Shown: piece after piece, positions 38,401-47,700 of the stretch
Position numbering within the stretch: the stretch's first letter is position 1
Layout of the letters: every line of letters begins with the position of its first letter
DNA from: Anabaena sp. 4-3
GTDB lineage: Bacteria; Cyanobacteriota; Cyanobacteriia; Cyanobacteriales; Nostocaceae
Assembly (NCBI RefSeq): GCF_001597745.1
Contig: NZ_LUHJ01000074.1
Span: forward strand, 109,139 to 173,138
Reading direction: 5' to 3'
DNA length: 64,000 nucleotides
The notes under the pieces: model-generated
Database searches by the model: none
What the model was told of the DNA's origin: nothing
The model's input: the letters and a program-made list of their open reading frames with translations, nothing else
Made by a program: the position numbers and the translations under genes

Positions 38401-38705
38401 TCTAATTGTGAGAGGTTTAATTCTTGATAATATGATGAGTTTTTTGGATTAATGATTTGTAGGGGTAATGTTAATCCAGGTACATTTTTAAAATTAGTAC
38501 GCAGGATTTCATGACGGTTGACTACTTTCTCAACTGCTAATTTAAAAACTTCCCTGTTGAGATTACCGTCAATTATTACAGACATTTGTACGCGATAATG
38601 CTGATTTTTATCCTGTTCTTGTAACTGCCATATATATGTTTGTTGGGGTGATAGTTGATAACCTTCTACTGTTTCTGGTAATGTTTCTATATTTGTATTT
38701 TGCAT
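35469..38705 (-). CDS. NRPS module: interface-A(Asp)-PCP
   Basis: This 1078-residue module selects aspartate. Residues 15-430 are condensation-like but carry LPAICGD where HHxxxDG should be, so they are inactive for bond formation and fit the interface domains that recruit SyrP-like hydroxylases. The adenylation domain (about 455-960) gives DLTKIGHVGK, an aspartate code, with NHYGPTETTVG as the A5 region. The carrier serine is Ser1011 in DLGGHSLLL. Condensation is presumably done by the last domain of the protein at 39902-44689, and beta-hydroxylation by the oxygenase encoded 11 bp upstream. The whole protein parallels residues 1-1050 of the terminal module. AAGGAC precedes the ATG by six bases. 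Confidence 0.88.
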   Translation of the reverse strand: MQNTNIETLPETVEGYQLSPQQTYIWQLQEQDKNQHYRVQMSVIIDGNLNREVFKLAVEKVVNRHEILRTNFKNVPGLTLPLQIINPKNSSYYQELNLSQLDLPTQQAKCKELFQESKNINFNFAQDSLLNTYILTLSSHQHLLLISLPAICGDVKSLQNLVSEIKSLYTDNLASSEITEEPLQYVDIATWQQELLTSSDSELGKNYWQQQDISAGINLKLPWQKQPIPSQEYQPGILSQKINSSLVEKIKLFGDKFTTPLDNLFFACWLILVSRLTSESELIIGTAFDGRPYQELESAMGLLAKYLPITIELDNQQTIINLIEQIAANKEEAKQWQQYYNWEQINKFDNLAVGFDYQEIKLQPSNQNINWLIDKIESYLDKFNLRLSCIENQGNWQLNFYYNSNLFSSVNIASVAAQFETLLANVISEPDTAISKLNILPEKDYQQLIYEFNNTQTEFPQNKLIHQLFEQQVKINPDNIAVVYEDKQLTYKELNARTNQIAHYLQQNGVVPESIVAICLERSLEAIISILAVLKAGGAYLPLDPNFPTQSLLTRLEDAQAQILLTNSAIQQQHPTLTAPVVINLDTNQAEISNHNSENPNIQITEENLAYIIYTSGSTGQPKGVAIEHRQILNYLYSIQQRLNLPKIASFALVSTLAADLGNTSIFPALCSGGCLHLISNERATNGEALADYFRQKPIDCLKIVPAHLEALLTSEFAADLLPKARLILGGEACSWELIKKIQSLNPECIIINHYGPTETTVGVLTYQVEQIDTNSQTVPLGKPLANTQVYVLDAQLQPVPIGVPGELYISGAGVARGYLNHPEITNEKFIQHTFHDSISQRLYKTGDLVRYHADGNLEFLGRIDNQVKIRGFRIELGEIEVELSQHPDIQQAVVIVNADEYNNQKLVAYVVPENHSQLTSNQLRDFLKETLPEYMIPSVYVFLKALPLTANGKIARQSLPAPEQVKPELAATYVPPKTEIEKTLAEIWAEVLRLEKVGIHDNFFDLGGHSLLLTQVTSRLYNALGVELSLRQIFATPTIAELVVLVAEKQIEQTDSQLLEQILAELEILPDSEISNI

Positions 38706-38716
38706 ATTTTTGTCCT

Positions 38717-39778
38717 TTATTTGTTTGGTTTCAAATTACTATAACTACAGGGTTCTGACATACCGACTAGGACTTTTCTATTACCTTTAAATGCTTTGCG
38801 TCCGTGGGCAACTTGAACATTATCTAAGAAGAGAATATCACCTGCTTGCCAAGGAAATGTTACTGTTTCTTGTGCATAAGCAGCACGAATTTCTGTTAAT
38901 GTTTCGGGTTCAATGGGAGAACTATCACCATAATATGTATTATGGGGTAAGTCAGCTTCGGAAAATTCTGATATTAATGCTTGATAAATTCTTGGTTCTA
39001 GAGTTGTGACGTGAAAGAAGGCAGCATGATTAAACCAAACTTCTACACCTGTAATTGGATGTTTAATTACTGCTGGGCGTACTTGTTTAGTTCTGAGTCT
39101 ATCACCTGTTTTCCATTCAAATTCAATGGCGTTATTGTGACAATATTCTTCTACAATCGCTTTATCTAATGTTTGAAAAACATTCTGCCACGTTAATCCA
39201 AAACCATCGTTATAGTTACGGACATATAATACTTGTTTATTTATAAACTTATCACGAATTTGGGGAGAAATGCGTTGAAAAATTTTTTGTGTATCAGCTA
39301 TTGGTGTTTCTCCTCCTGTTTCGGCAGGTTGCAAACAACAAAAGTAAATTTTTTGTGGCCAAGTTAAACAGTATGTACTTTCGCTGTGGAGAAAAATACT
39401 TTGTTCGGCTGGGTAATCTGTGGAAGTGTAGATTTTACCGCTAATTTCGTGACGTGGTGATGAACGGTCATTATAACTTATTGGTTCTCCTTTGGATGTG
39501 GCTTTGATCAATTGGTCTAATTGTGTGGGTGAATTAATGTTAAAGCCTCGAAAAAGTAAGGCTTTGTGTTTGATTAAAAGTGTGTGGATGGTTTCTTGAT
39601 TTTGGTTTGCCCACTCTAAAATATTGACGTTGGCTACAGCAGGTTGAATTATTAAAGGTATGAGTTGTTCGTCAGAAAAGTAGCTAGTACGAGTTAACTC
39701 TGCTGGGGATATTTTGACAGATTTCCGGCTAATACCTATTTTTTTTAAACTTAAACTGGCTATTTCTTGGTTGTTCAT
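38717..39778 (-). CDS. SyrP-like Fe(II)/2-oxoglutarate aspartate beta-hydroxylase
   Basis: This is a 353-residue TauD/TfdA family oxygenase. Its iron ligands are His131 and Glu133 in FLHSEST and the distal His325 in VAHGRK; GNRKVLV supplies the 2-oxoglutarate-binding Arg. A glutamate in the HxE triad is shared with SyrP, which hydroxylates carrier-bound Asp in syringomycin synthesis. It lies 11 bp upstream of the Asp module it should act on. It is a paralogue of the C-terminal domain of the NRPS at 29584-35262. Its first 35 residues (LKKIGISRKSVKISPAEL) resemble the linker that joins C and TauD in the fused version, which suggests a common ancestor that was split or joined. Confidence 0.88.
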   Translation of the reverse strand: MNNQEIASLSLKKIGISRKSVKISPAELTRTSYFSDEQLIPLIIQPAVANVNILEWANQNQETIHTLLIKHKALLFRGFNINSPTQLDQLIKATSKGEPISYNDRSSPRHEISGKIYTSTDYPAEQSIFLHSESTYCLTWPQKIYFCCLQPAETGGETPIADTQKIFQRISPQIRDKFINKQVLYVRNYNDGFGLTWQNVFQTLDKAIVEEYCHNNAIEFEWKTGDRLRTKQVRPAVIKHPITGVEVWFNHAAFFHVTTLEPRIYQALISEFSEADLPHNTYYGDSSPIEPETLTEIRAAYAQETVTFPWQAGDILFLDNVQVAHGRKAFKGNRKVLVGMSEPCSYSNLKPNK

Positions 39779-39866
39779 AATAAATTTTCGTTATTTAAAG
39801 TATGTTTGAAAAGCCTAAAATCTAACGAAGAACTCCTATCTAAACCTCTCTTTGATATCTCCCTAA

Positions 39867-39887
39867 CCCTCTCCTCTTAGGAGAGGG
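39867..39887. repeat. CCCTCTCCT hairpin in the operon gap
   Basis: CCCTCTCCT (39867-39875) and AGGAGAGGG (39879-39887) flank three bases, inside the 123-bp gap between the free hydroxylase gene and the upstream NRPS gene. The motif is a widespread cyanobacterial intergenic repeat. It sits exactly where the paralogous cassette has an unbroken C-TauD linker. Confidence 0.65.
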
Positions 39888-39901
39888 GACAGGAATAACT
39901 T

Positions 39902-42900
39902 CTAAGAACGAGAAAAAGATTGACGTTTGATATTCTTTAACATCTTGAGGTTAGTAGATTCTAATTCTTTGGCTTTGTTGGTTTTCTGAGCTTTTTGAGT
40001 TTCGTTAAATTTGGCTGCTATTTCATTTAGTGTGAGGTCTGGTGTATTTACAATTTCTGTGAGTAATGTTTGGAAATTATCAGCCATTTGAGTAATTGTG
40101 TCAGCAAAGAATAAATCGGTGCTGTACTCGAAACATCCGCTAATTCCTGTTGGTGTTTCGTCCAGGAAAAGCCCTAAATCATATCCGGTTGTGTCGTTGT
40201 GAATATCTAATGGTTGTAAGGTTAAGTTGGGTAATTCTAAAGAGCCTAAAGGAGCATTTTGGAGAACAAACCACACTTGAAATAAGGGTAAATTAGTTTG
40301 ATTTCTGTCTGGTTGTAGTTCTTCTGCAATTTTTTCAAAAGGTAAGTTTTGGTGAGTGTAAGCACCTAATGTTACTTCTCTGATTCGTCCTAATAATTCT
40401 CGGAAATTGGGGTTGTTGGATAAGTCTGTACGTAAAACTAAGGTGTTAATAAATAAGCCAATTAATTTTTCGATTTCTTGGCGATCGCGATTCGCTATGG
40501 GAGAACCCACCCTAATATCAGTTTGCCCTGAATAGCAGTACAACAGGGTTTTAAATGCTGCTAATAGGGTCATAAATAAAGTTACACCTTCTTGCTGACT
40601 CAACTGTTGTAATTGCTTACTTAAATCTAGTGGTAATGAAAAATCTATTTTCTTACCTTGTTGACTACTTTGTTGAGGACGGGGTTTATCTATGGGCAAT
40701 TTTAAAGGTGGTAAATCTGACCCTAGTTGCTGTTTCCAGTAATTTAATTGTTTTTGTAATTCTTCACCTTGTAACCATTGACGTTGCCAAACTGCAAAAT
40801 CACCATATTGAATTGCTAACTCTGGTAAAGGTGATGTTTTCCCTTCACAATAAGCTGGATAAAGTGCGGTTATTTCTTCTATCCAAACTCCCATTGACCA
40901 ACCATCAGAAATGATATGGTGTAGGTTTAATAGCAATATATATTCTGTGCTATCTAGCCATAATAATGTAGTTCTGAGCAGGGGACTTTGCGCTAAATCA
41001 AATGGTTGTTTAGCTTCTTGTTTAGCTATTTGTGAAGCTCTTTCGTGTCTTGTTTGTGGATCTAATTCCCGTAGGTCTAGGATGGCTAAATTAACATTGA
41101 GTGTAGGACTGATAGCAATTTTAGGTTTTCCTTGGACTATGGGAAATGTTGTCCGTAAGGTTTCATGACGACGAACTATTTCATTAATGCTTTGTTCTAA
41201 AGCAGAAATATTTAATTTTCCACTGATTTTTAAAGTGACTGTATTATTATATAGGGCATTATTGGAAGTAATTTGAGACATTAACCAGAATCTTTCTTGA
41301 GCAAAAGAAAGGGGTATTTCTCCATCTATTGACACTGGTACAAGGGGAGGAACTTGTAAATTTTGCTGCGTTTTGATTTCTGCTTCTATAGATGCTGATA
41401 ATTTCCCAATGGTGGGAGATTCAAATAAACAACGCAATGGTAACTCAATTTGAAATGTTTCCCGCACACGGGATATTACTTGAGTTGCTAAAAGTGAGTG
41501 TCCACCCAAATCAAAAAAGTTATCGTTAATGCCAATATATGACACACCCAAAACTTGACTCCATATTCCTGTTAATATTTCTTGGATAGGAGTAAGGGCT
41601 ACTGCATCTTTAGTTTCAGGTTCGGATCTGCCTAAGTCTGGTTCTGGTAAAGCTTTGCGGTCTAGTTTACCGTTGGGTGTGAGCGGTAAGGTATCCAGCA
41701 ATACAAAAGCTGAAGGAACCATATATTCAGGCAATTTAGACTGCAAATATTGACGCAGTTGTGGGATTAATTCACGGGTTACTTTTGCCTGTAGAGGGTT
41801 ATTGGCGTAACTGTGCAAAGGACGCTCAGGTATAGGCGCAATATTATTTGTGATTGTCCTTAGTTCTGTTTTGCTGTTGCTTGGCGATCGCTCTAACTGC
41901 CATTGGGATACTTGCTGATTTTCAATTTTTGTAGAATCACCTTGATATTGAGGATTTTGGACTACATAAGCTACTAAGCGTTTTTCGCCTAGAGTATCTC
42001 CTTTAGCGATGACAGCATTTACTTCTACTCCCGGATGTTGATTGAGGTTAGCTTCAATTTCTCCCAACTCAATGCGGAAACCACGAATTTTAACCTGATG
42101 GTCAATTCTTCCCAAACATTCAATCGTTCCATCTGGTAAATAACGAGCTAAATCACCAGTTTTATATAGGTGTGGTGATTTTCCATTTTTAAAGGGATTG
42201 AGAACAAACTTTTCTGTGGTTAATTCTGGGCGATTTAAATAGCCCCGTGATAGTCCTGCACCACCAATATGTAACTCACCAGGTACACCAATCGGTACAG
42301 GCTGTAATTGCTGATCTAGAATATAAATTTGGGTGTTAGCAATAGGGCGACCAATCGGCACTAAAGACATTGATAATTTGCTAGTTTCTACTTGAGAAAC
42401 TGTTGACCAAATTGTGGTTTCTGTCGGTCCATATAAGTTCCACAGTTCAGCACCTTTTGTTAATAAATTTGCTGCTAAATCACAGGTCAGAGCTTCACCA
42501 CCACAGAGAATTTTTAACTGTTTACTACCAACCCAACCAGAGGTTAGTAACATTCTCCAAGTCGCTGGAGTTGCTTGCATGACTGTTGCACCAGTAGCGG
42601 CAATATTCTGACTTAATTTTTCCCCATCCATTGCTATTTCACGGCTGACTATTACCAGACGTGCGCCACAAATTAATGGTAGATATAGTTCTAGTGCGGC
42701 AATATCAAAAGATATGGATGTCACCGCCAAAAGTGTATCAAATTCAGTTAACCCTGGTTGCTGCCGCATGGATTCTAAGAAATTGACCACACTGCCATGA
42801 GCAATTTGTACACCCTTGGGTTTACCTGTAGAACCAGAAGTATAAATGACGTAAGCTAGGTTATTTTCCTTAACGCTACTTAGGGGATTTTCTGAACTGT

Positions 42901-44689
42901 AATTATTAATATTTTCCCAATCAGTATCTAAACAAATTATATTGGCTGTTGTTTCTGGTAAGTCTCCCAGTAGGTTTTTTGTGGTTAATAATATCGGTGC
43001 TTGAGTATCGTTGAGCATGAATGCTAAACGTTCTTGAGGGTAACTAGGATCTAATGGCACATAAGCACCACCAGCTTTTAAAATGCCAAGAATCCCGATT
43101 AGCATTTCTAGCGATCGCTCTACACAAATTCCTACTAAAACTTCAGAAACAACCCCTAATTTTTGTAAATAATTTGCCAGTTGATTAGCACGTTCATTTA
43201 ATTGTTTATAGGTTAGTGAATCACCATCAAATATAACAGCTATATTATCCGGTGTTCTGATGGCCTGTTCCTCAAAAAGTTGATGTAAACACTTATCTTG
43301 GGGGTAATCAGCCTTAGTCTTGTTAAACTCTACCAGTAATTGATGTTGTTCTGTTTGAGAAAGCAAGGACAACTCTGATAACCGGGCTGTGGGATTTGTC
43401 ACCATGCCCGTCAGTAAAGTTTGGAGATGCCCTAACATCCGAGCGATCGCTTGCTGATCAAATCTACGAGTGTCGTACAACAGTTTTAATGTGAGGGCAG
43501 CATCTGATACTACTATCAATGTCAGGGCATGATCGGTCTTTTCAAAAAACTGCCCACTTTGTATTTTCAGCCCATCTATCCCCTGAGCTAAAGCCGCATC
43601 AACTGGATAGTTCTCCAATACATAGCCAATCTCAAACAAAGACAGACCTCTATTGACATCACTCCATCTTTGTACTTCTACCAAAGGACTATATTCATAC
43701 TGGATCACCTCGATTTGGTGATTTTGTAACTCTTTTAACCAAGGTAAAAGTAAAGCATCTTCTGTCACTTGCACCCGCAAAGGTAAGGTATTTACAAATA
43801 AACCCACCATATTTTCAACACCGGGCAAATTAGGAGGACGACCGGAAGAGGTACTACCAAAAACAATATCAAACTCGCCACTATAGCGACTTAAAAGTAT
43901 TGTCCAAGCCCCTTGTACCAACGTATTTAAAGTTAATTGGTGCTGTTTTCCTAGAGATTGTAAAGCGGTTGTAGTTGCCTTGGATAACTCAATTCTCTGC
44001 CAATCATAATCTTCATCTAAACTGGGTAAAATGCCAGGATTTTTATCTAAAAGTAAGGTTGTAGGCTTGTCAAAACCTTTGAGTGTTTTACGCCAAAAAG
44101 CCTCTGCTTTAGATAAATCTTGTTGTTGTAACCAATTAATATAATCTCGATAGGGGCGAGGTGAATTTAATTTGACATCTTCACCTTGACAAAATCCTTG
44201 ATAAAAAGCATAAACTTCTTTAAAAACCAAAGATTCAGACCAACCATCTAATAATATATGGTGACTACTCCACACAAATTCATAAGTATTATCATCCAAA
44301 CGGAACAAATTTAACCGAATTAATGGAGCTTGAGAAAGTTCAAAGCCACGCTGTCTATCAGCTTGTAAAAAAGCCTCTAACTTTTGTTTTTGTACTTCAG
44401 CAGAAAATTCTTGCCAGTCGTGAAAATCCCAAGGAAGCTCTACCTGTTGATATACAACTTGATAGGGTTTTTCTAAATCTTGCCAATAAAATGCAGTGCG
44501 TAAAATTGGGTGTCTTTCTACTACCTTTTCCCAAGCTAGTTTAAATGCTGCGACATTAAAATCACCTTCTAAAGTCCAGCAAAACTGCTCAAAATATATC
44601 CCAGAATTGGGAGCATAAATTGTGTGGAACAGTAGCCCCTGTTGTAAAGGTGAAAGTTCGTAAATATCTGCTAAATTTGCTGTATTCAT
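39902..44689 (-). CDS. NRPS: C(DCL)-A(Gly)-PCP-C
   Basis: This is a 1595-residue protein. The first C domain opens with YELSPLQQGLLFHTIYAP, the signature of DCL domains that accept a D-configured donor, and has HHILLDG at 143-149. This fits the epimerase domain ending the previous module. The adenylation code is DILQLGLIWK (glycine). The carrier serine is Ser1065. A second C domain (HHIISDG at 1257-1263) ends the protein and would condense the next residue, beta-hydroxy-Asp. Between adenylation motifs A8 and A10 there is an extra stretch of about 60 residues whose ends look like those of embedded methyltransferase inserts (IENQQVSQWQ and SYANNPLQ), but the SAM-binding core is missing. AAGGTC precedes the ATG. 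Confidence 0.9.
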   Translation of the reverse strand: MNTANLADIYELSPLQQGLLFHTIYAPNSGIYFEQFCWTLEGDFNVAAFKLAWEKVVERHPILRTAFYWQDLEKPYQVVYQQVELPWDFHDWQEFSAEVQKQKLEAFLQADRQRGFELSQAPLIRLNLFRLDDNTYEFVWSSHHILLDGWSESLVFKEVYAFYQGFCQGEDVKLNSPRPYRDYINWLQQQDLSKAEAFWRKTLKGFDKPTTLLLDKNPGILPSLDEDYDWQRIELSKATTTALQSLGKQHQLTLNTLVQGAWTILLSRYSGEFDIVFGSTSSGRPPNLPGVENMVGLFVNTLPLRVQVTEDALLLPWLKELQNHQIEVIQYEYSPLVEVQRWSDVNRGLSLFEIGYVLENYPVDAALAQGIDGLKIQSGQFFEKTDHALTLIVVSDAALTLKLLYDTRRFDQQAIARMLGHLQTLLTGMVTNPTARLSELSLLSQTEQHQLLVEFNKTKADYPQDKCLHQLFEEQAIRTPDNIAVIFDGDSLTYKQLNERANQLANYLQKLGVVSEVLVGICVERSLEMLIGILGILKAGGAYVPLDPSYPQERLAFMLNDTQAPILLTTKNLLGDLPETTANIICLDTDWENINNYSSENPLSSVKENNLAYVIYTSGSTGKPKGVQIAHGSVVNFLESMRQQPGLTEFDTLLAVTSISFDIAALELYLPLICGARLVIVSREIAMDGEKLSQNIAATGATVMQATPATWRMLLTSGWVGSKQLKILCGGEALTCDLAANLLTKGAELWNLYGPTETTIWSTVSQVETSKLSMSLVPIGRPIANTQIYILDQQLQPVPIGVPGELHIGGAGLSRGYLNRPELTTEKFVLNPFKNGKSPHLYKTGDLARYLPDGTIECLGRIDHQVKIRGFRIELGEIEANLNQHPGVEVNAVIAKGDTLGEKRLVAYVVQNPQYQGDSTKIENQQVSQWQLERSPSNSKTELRTITNNIAPIPERPLHSYANNPLQAKVTRELIPQLRQYLQSKLPEYMVPSAFVLLDTLPLTPNGKLDRKALPEPDLGRSEPETKDAVALTPIQEILTGIWSQVLGVSYIGINDNFFDLGGHSLLATQVISRVRETFQIELPLRCLFESPTIGKLSASIEAEIKTQQNLQVPPLVPVSIDGEIPLSFAQERFWLMSQITSNNALYNNTVTLKISGKLNISALEQSINEIVRRHETLRTTFPIVQGKPKIAISPTLNVNLAILDLRELDPQTRHERASQIAKQEAKQPFDLAQSPLLRTTLLWLDSTEYILLLNLHHIISDGWSMGVWIEEITALYPAYCEGKTSPLPELAIQYGDFAVWQRQWLQGEELQKQLNYWKQQLGSDLPPLKLPIDKPRPQQSSQQGKKIDFSLPLDLSKQLQQLSQQEGVTLFMTLLAAFKTLLYCYSGQTDIRVGSPIANRDRQEIEKLIGLFINTLVLRTDLSNNPNFRELLGRIREVTLGAYTHQNLPFEKIAEELQPDRNQTNLPLFQVWFVLQNAPLGSLELPNLTLQPLDIHNDTTGYDLGLFLDETPTGISGCFEYSTDLFFADTITQMADNFQTLLTEIVNTPDLTLNEIAAKFNETQKAQKTNKAKELESTNLKMLKNIKRQSFSRS

Positions 44690-44703
44690 ATCTTTTTGAC
44701 CTT

Positions 44704-47700
44704 TTATTTTTTGACTTTAGTATTGAGTTTATTCAGTAACTTATTGAAATCTTTTTCACCAATTTTGGCAGCAGCAAAATCCGAAGGTGTATAGCTACCC
44801 ATATCTGGCGATTGACTGCGATTAAGCAAAGATTTTAATGTATTTATAAATCCTTGGGCTAAATTTTCTACCGTACTTTGACGATGTACATTTTGGCTAT
44901 ATGTCCAATCAATTTGGAGACGATTATTAATGACCAAACCATCAATTTCTAACAAATAAGAACGTCTTGCTAAAAGACTTTGCTCAGAACCAATTGCTTC
45001 AGTAGCAGGTGTTAAAAGTTGTGAATTATCAGAAAGTTGATTAAATTGACCTAAGTAATTAAAACTCACTTCCGCTTTTGCTAAAGCACTGATTTTTTGA
45101 ATACCTTCTTCCCTGCCTAAATAACGCAATAAACCATAACCAATACCTTGGTTGGGAATTTGGCGTAGTTGTTCTTTAACAGTTTTGAGGATTTGGATTA
45201 AATCAGCATTTTTACCCCAGCTTAAATATACAGGAAATACAGAAGTAAACCAACCTACAGTACGGGATAAATCCACATCTGTAAATAGTGATTCTCGTCC
45301 GTGACCTTCTAAGTCAATTAATAAAGAATTTTCTCCCGTCCAGTTAGCAAAAGTTTGGGATAATGCCGTTAACAACACTTCATTAATTTGGGTCTTATAA
45401 GCTGAGGGAATCTCATAAAGTAATGTTTGAGTTTCTGATTCACTCAAAGCAATGGATACTTTACCAACAGATTCTACAATATTAATCCCGTTATCAAAAT
45501 CTACTGGTAAAGCCGAAATTTGTTTTTCACCTGCTGTCAACCAATAATTAATTTCTTGTTCAATTTCTGGTAATTTGGCATGATTTACTAATCGCTGCGC
45601 CCAATGTTTATATGCAGTAGTTTTCGCTGGAAATTGAATTGCTTTTCCTTGACTCAATTGAGTGTAAGCTGTTTGGAAATCTTCTAATAAAATCCGCCAA
45701 GAAACACCGTCAACTAGCAAGTGATGAATGATAAATAATAATCTGCTAGGTTGGTTTTCACCTAAATTAAACAGAGCAACTTTCATTAAAGGTGCTGTAA
45801 ACAGGTTGAGGCTTGCTTGTAATTGTTCAGCAATTTTTGTAATTTCTAATGGTTGTTCTATTGCTGATAATGCTGATAAATCAAATTGGATAACTTCTGA
45901 TGTCACATCATCACCAGCGTTCACCTGTTGCCAACCGGAATCAGTTTTTGTAAATTGTATCCTTAAAGCATCATGGTGGACAAGCAACTGCTGTACAACT
46001 TGCTGCACATAATCAGGATTAATAGCTTCTTTGACTATTAATAAATTAGCTTGGTTGTAGTGATGTGGTTGAGAGAAATTTTCTGCAAAGAACCAATATT
46101 GAACAGGTGTTAGTGGTAAATCACCTGTAACTAAACCTTGTTCAGCTTGAATTGTTGATTCTATACCAACAACTGCTGCTAATTCGGCAATTGTTTGATG
46201 TTGAAATAGTTGTTTAGGTGTTAATTGTAAACCTTGTTGGTTAGCTTTGGCGACAACTTGAATACTCAGAATTGAATCGCCACCTAAGTCAAAGAAATTA
46301 TCATAAATACCAACAGATTCTAAACCTAATACTTGAGTCCAAATTTCTGCTAGTGTTTCTTCAGTGGAACTGCGAGGAGATGTAAAACTATTTTCTGTTT
46401 GTGTGGTTCTGCGCTCTGGTTTGGGTAGTGCTTTACGGTCTATTTTACCATTGGGAGTTAATGGTAAACTTGGCAAGACCACAAAGAATTGCGGAAGCAT
46501 ATATTCTGGTAATTTGCTTTGAGCAAAAGTCCGCAGTTGAGAAATTAATTGTAATTCTTGTTTTTGTTGTAATGGTTGATTTGCGTAAACACTCCAAGAT
46601 TCAGGATGATGAGAACTATTGACTACTATCTTTTGTTGAATTTCTCCTTGCTTATCTATAGAAATTGGTTTCCAAAAGACTACATCATAAGTACCATTAT
46701 TACTATTTTCTGACCAATTAATTTTTACTTGATAATCAAGTAAATTAGCCATTTGCCAAAACTCTGGCGGTTCAATTCCAGTATTTACAGAAGTTTTTAA
46801 TCTTGCTCTTAATTGCTCAACGGTTGTTAATTCATTTGCTGTTTCTAATAATTCTAATGTTTTGAGTTCCTTAAATACACGAGCATTAGGAATTTTGGTA
46901 ATTTTTAAAGCTGCTATTTGCTTATCAACTAACAACTTATATACATTTTCTATAGAAAATCCTTGCTGCTGCCAATCTAAACAAAGTTGATTTTCTTGGG
47001 CATTAATTCGATTTCCTAAATGCAAAACTACATCATATTTAAACTGTGTGAGTTCGTTATGATAAATCCCTCCCTTCAATTCCATATCTACAGCACCAAT
47101 TTGTGGTAGATGCTGTTGTAGAGCAGTGAAGAAATCAGGAGCAATAACTAACTCGTTTTCTGCTTGTAAAGAGTCTTGTATTCGTTTTTTGAACTCGGTG
47201 ATAGTTAGTTGAGAATCAGCTTGATATAGTTGAACACCAGTATGGAAAGCCTCTAAAAGTGGCAAACTCCGCACACCACCGAGGAAAATAGAACCACCGG
47301 GTTTGAGGATGCTAACTGCACGTTCTAAAACACTGACTAAATAATCAATACTGGGGAAGTTTTGAATAATTTCATTGAGGACAATTACATCAAAAGATGC
47401 TGGTTCTATTCCCTCTAATTTATCAGCTATACCTTGTACAAGATTGACTTTCGGTAATAGTTCTGGTTGGCGTTTTTCTAATAATTGTTGTAAATATTGT
47501 AGAGCAGTTTCGGAAATATCTACACCACAGTAATGCTGACAATGGGGGGTAACTCTTGTTAAAATCAAGCCAGTACCGCAACCAATTTCTAAAACACGCT
47601 CAGGTTTCAAAGATAGAATACGTTCTACTGTATTTTCAACACATTCAATAATTTCTGGTTCTGGTATTGGTTGATTTGTATAACGACTTGTCCAAACTCT

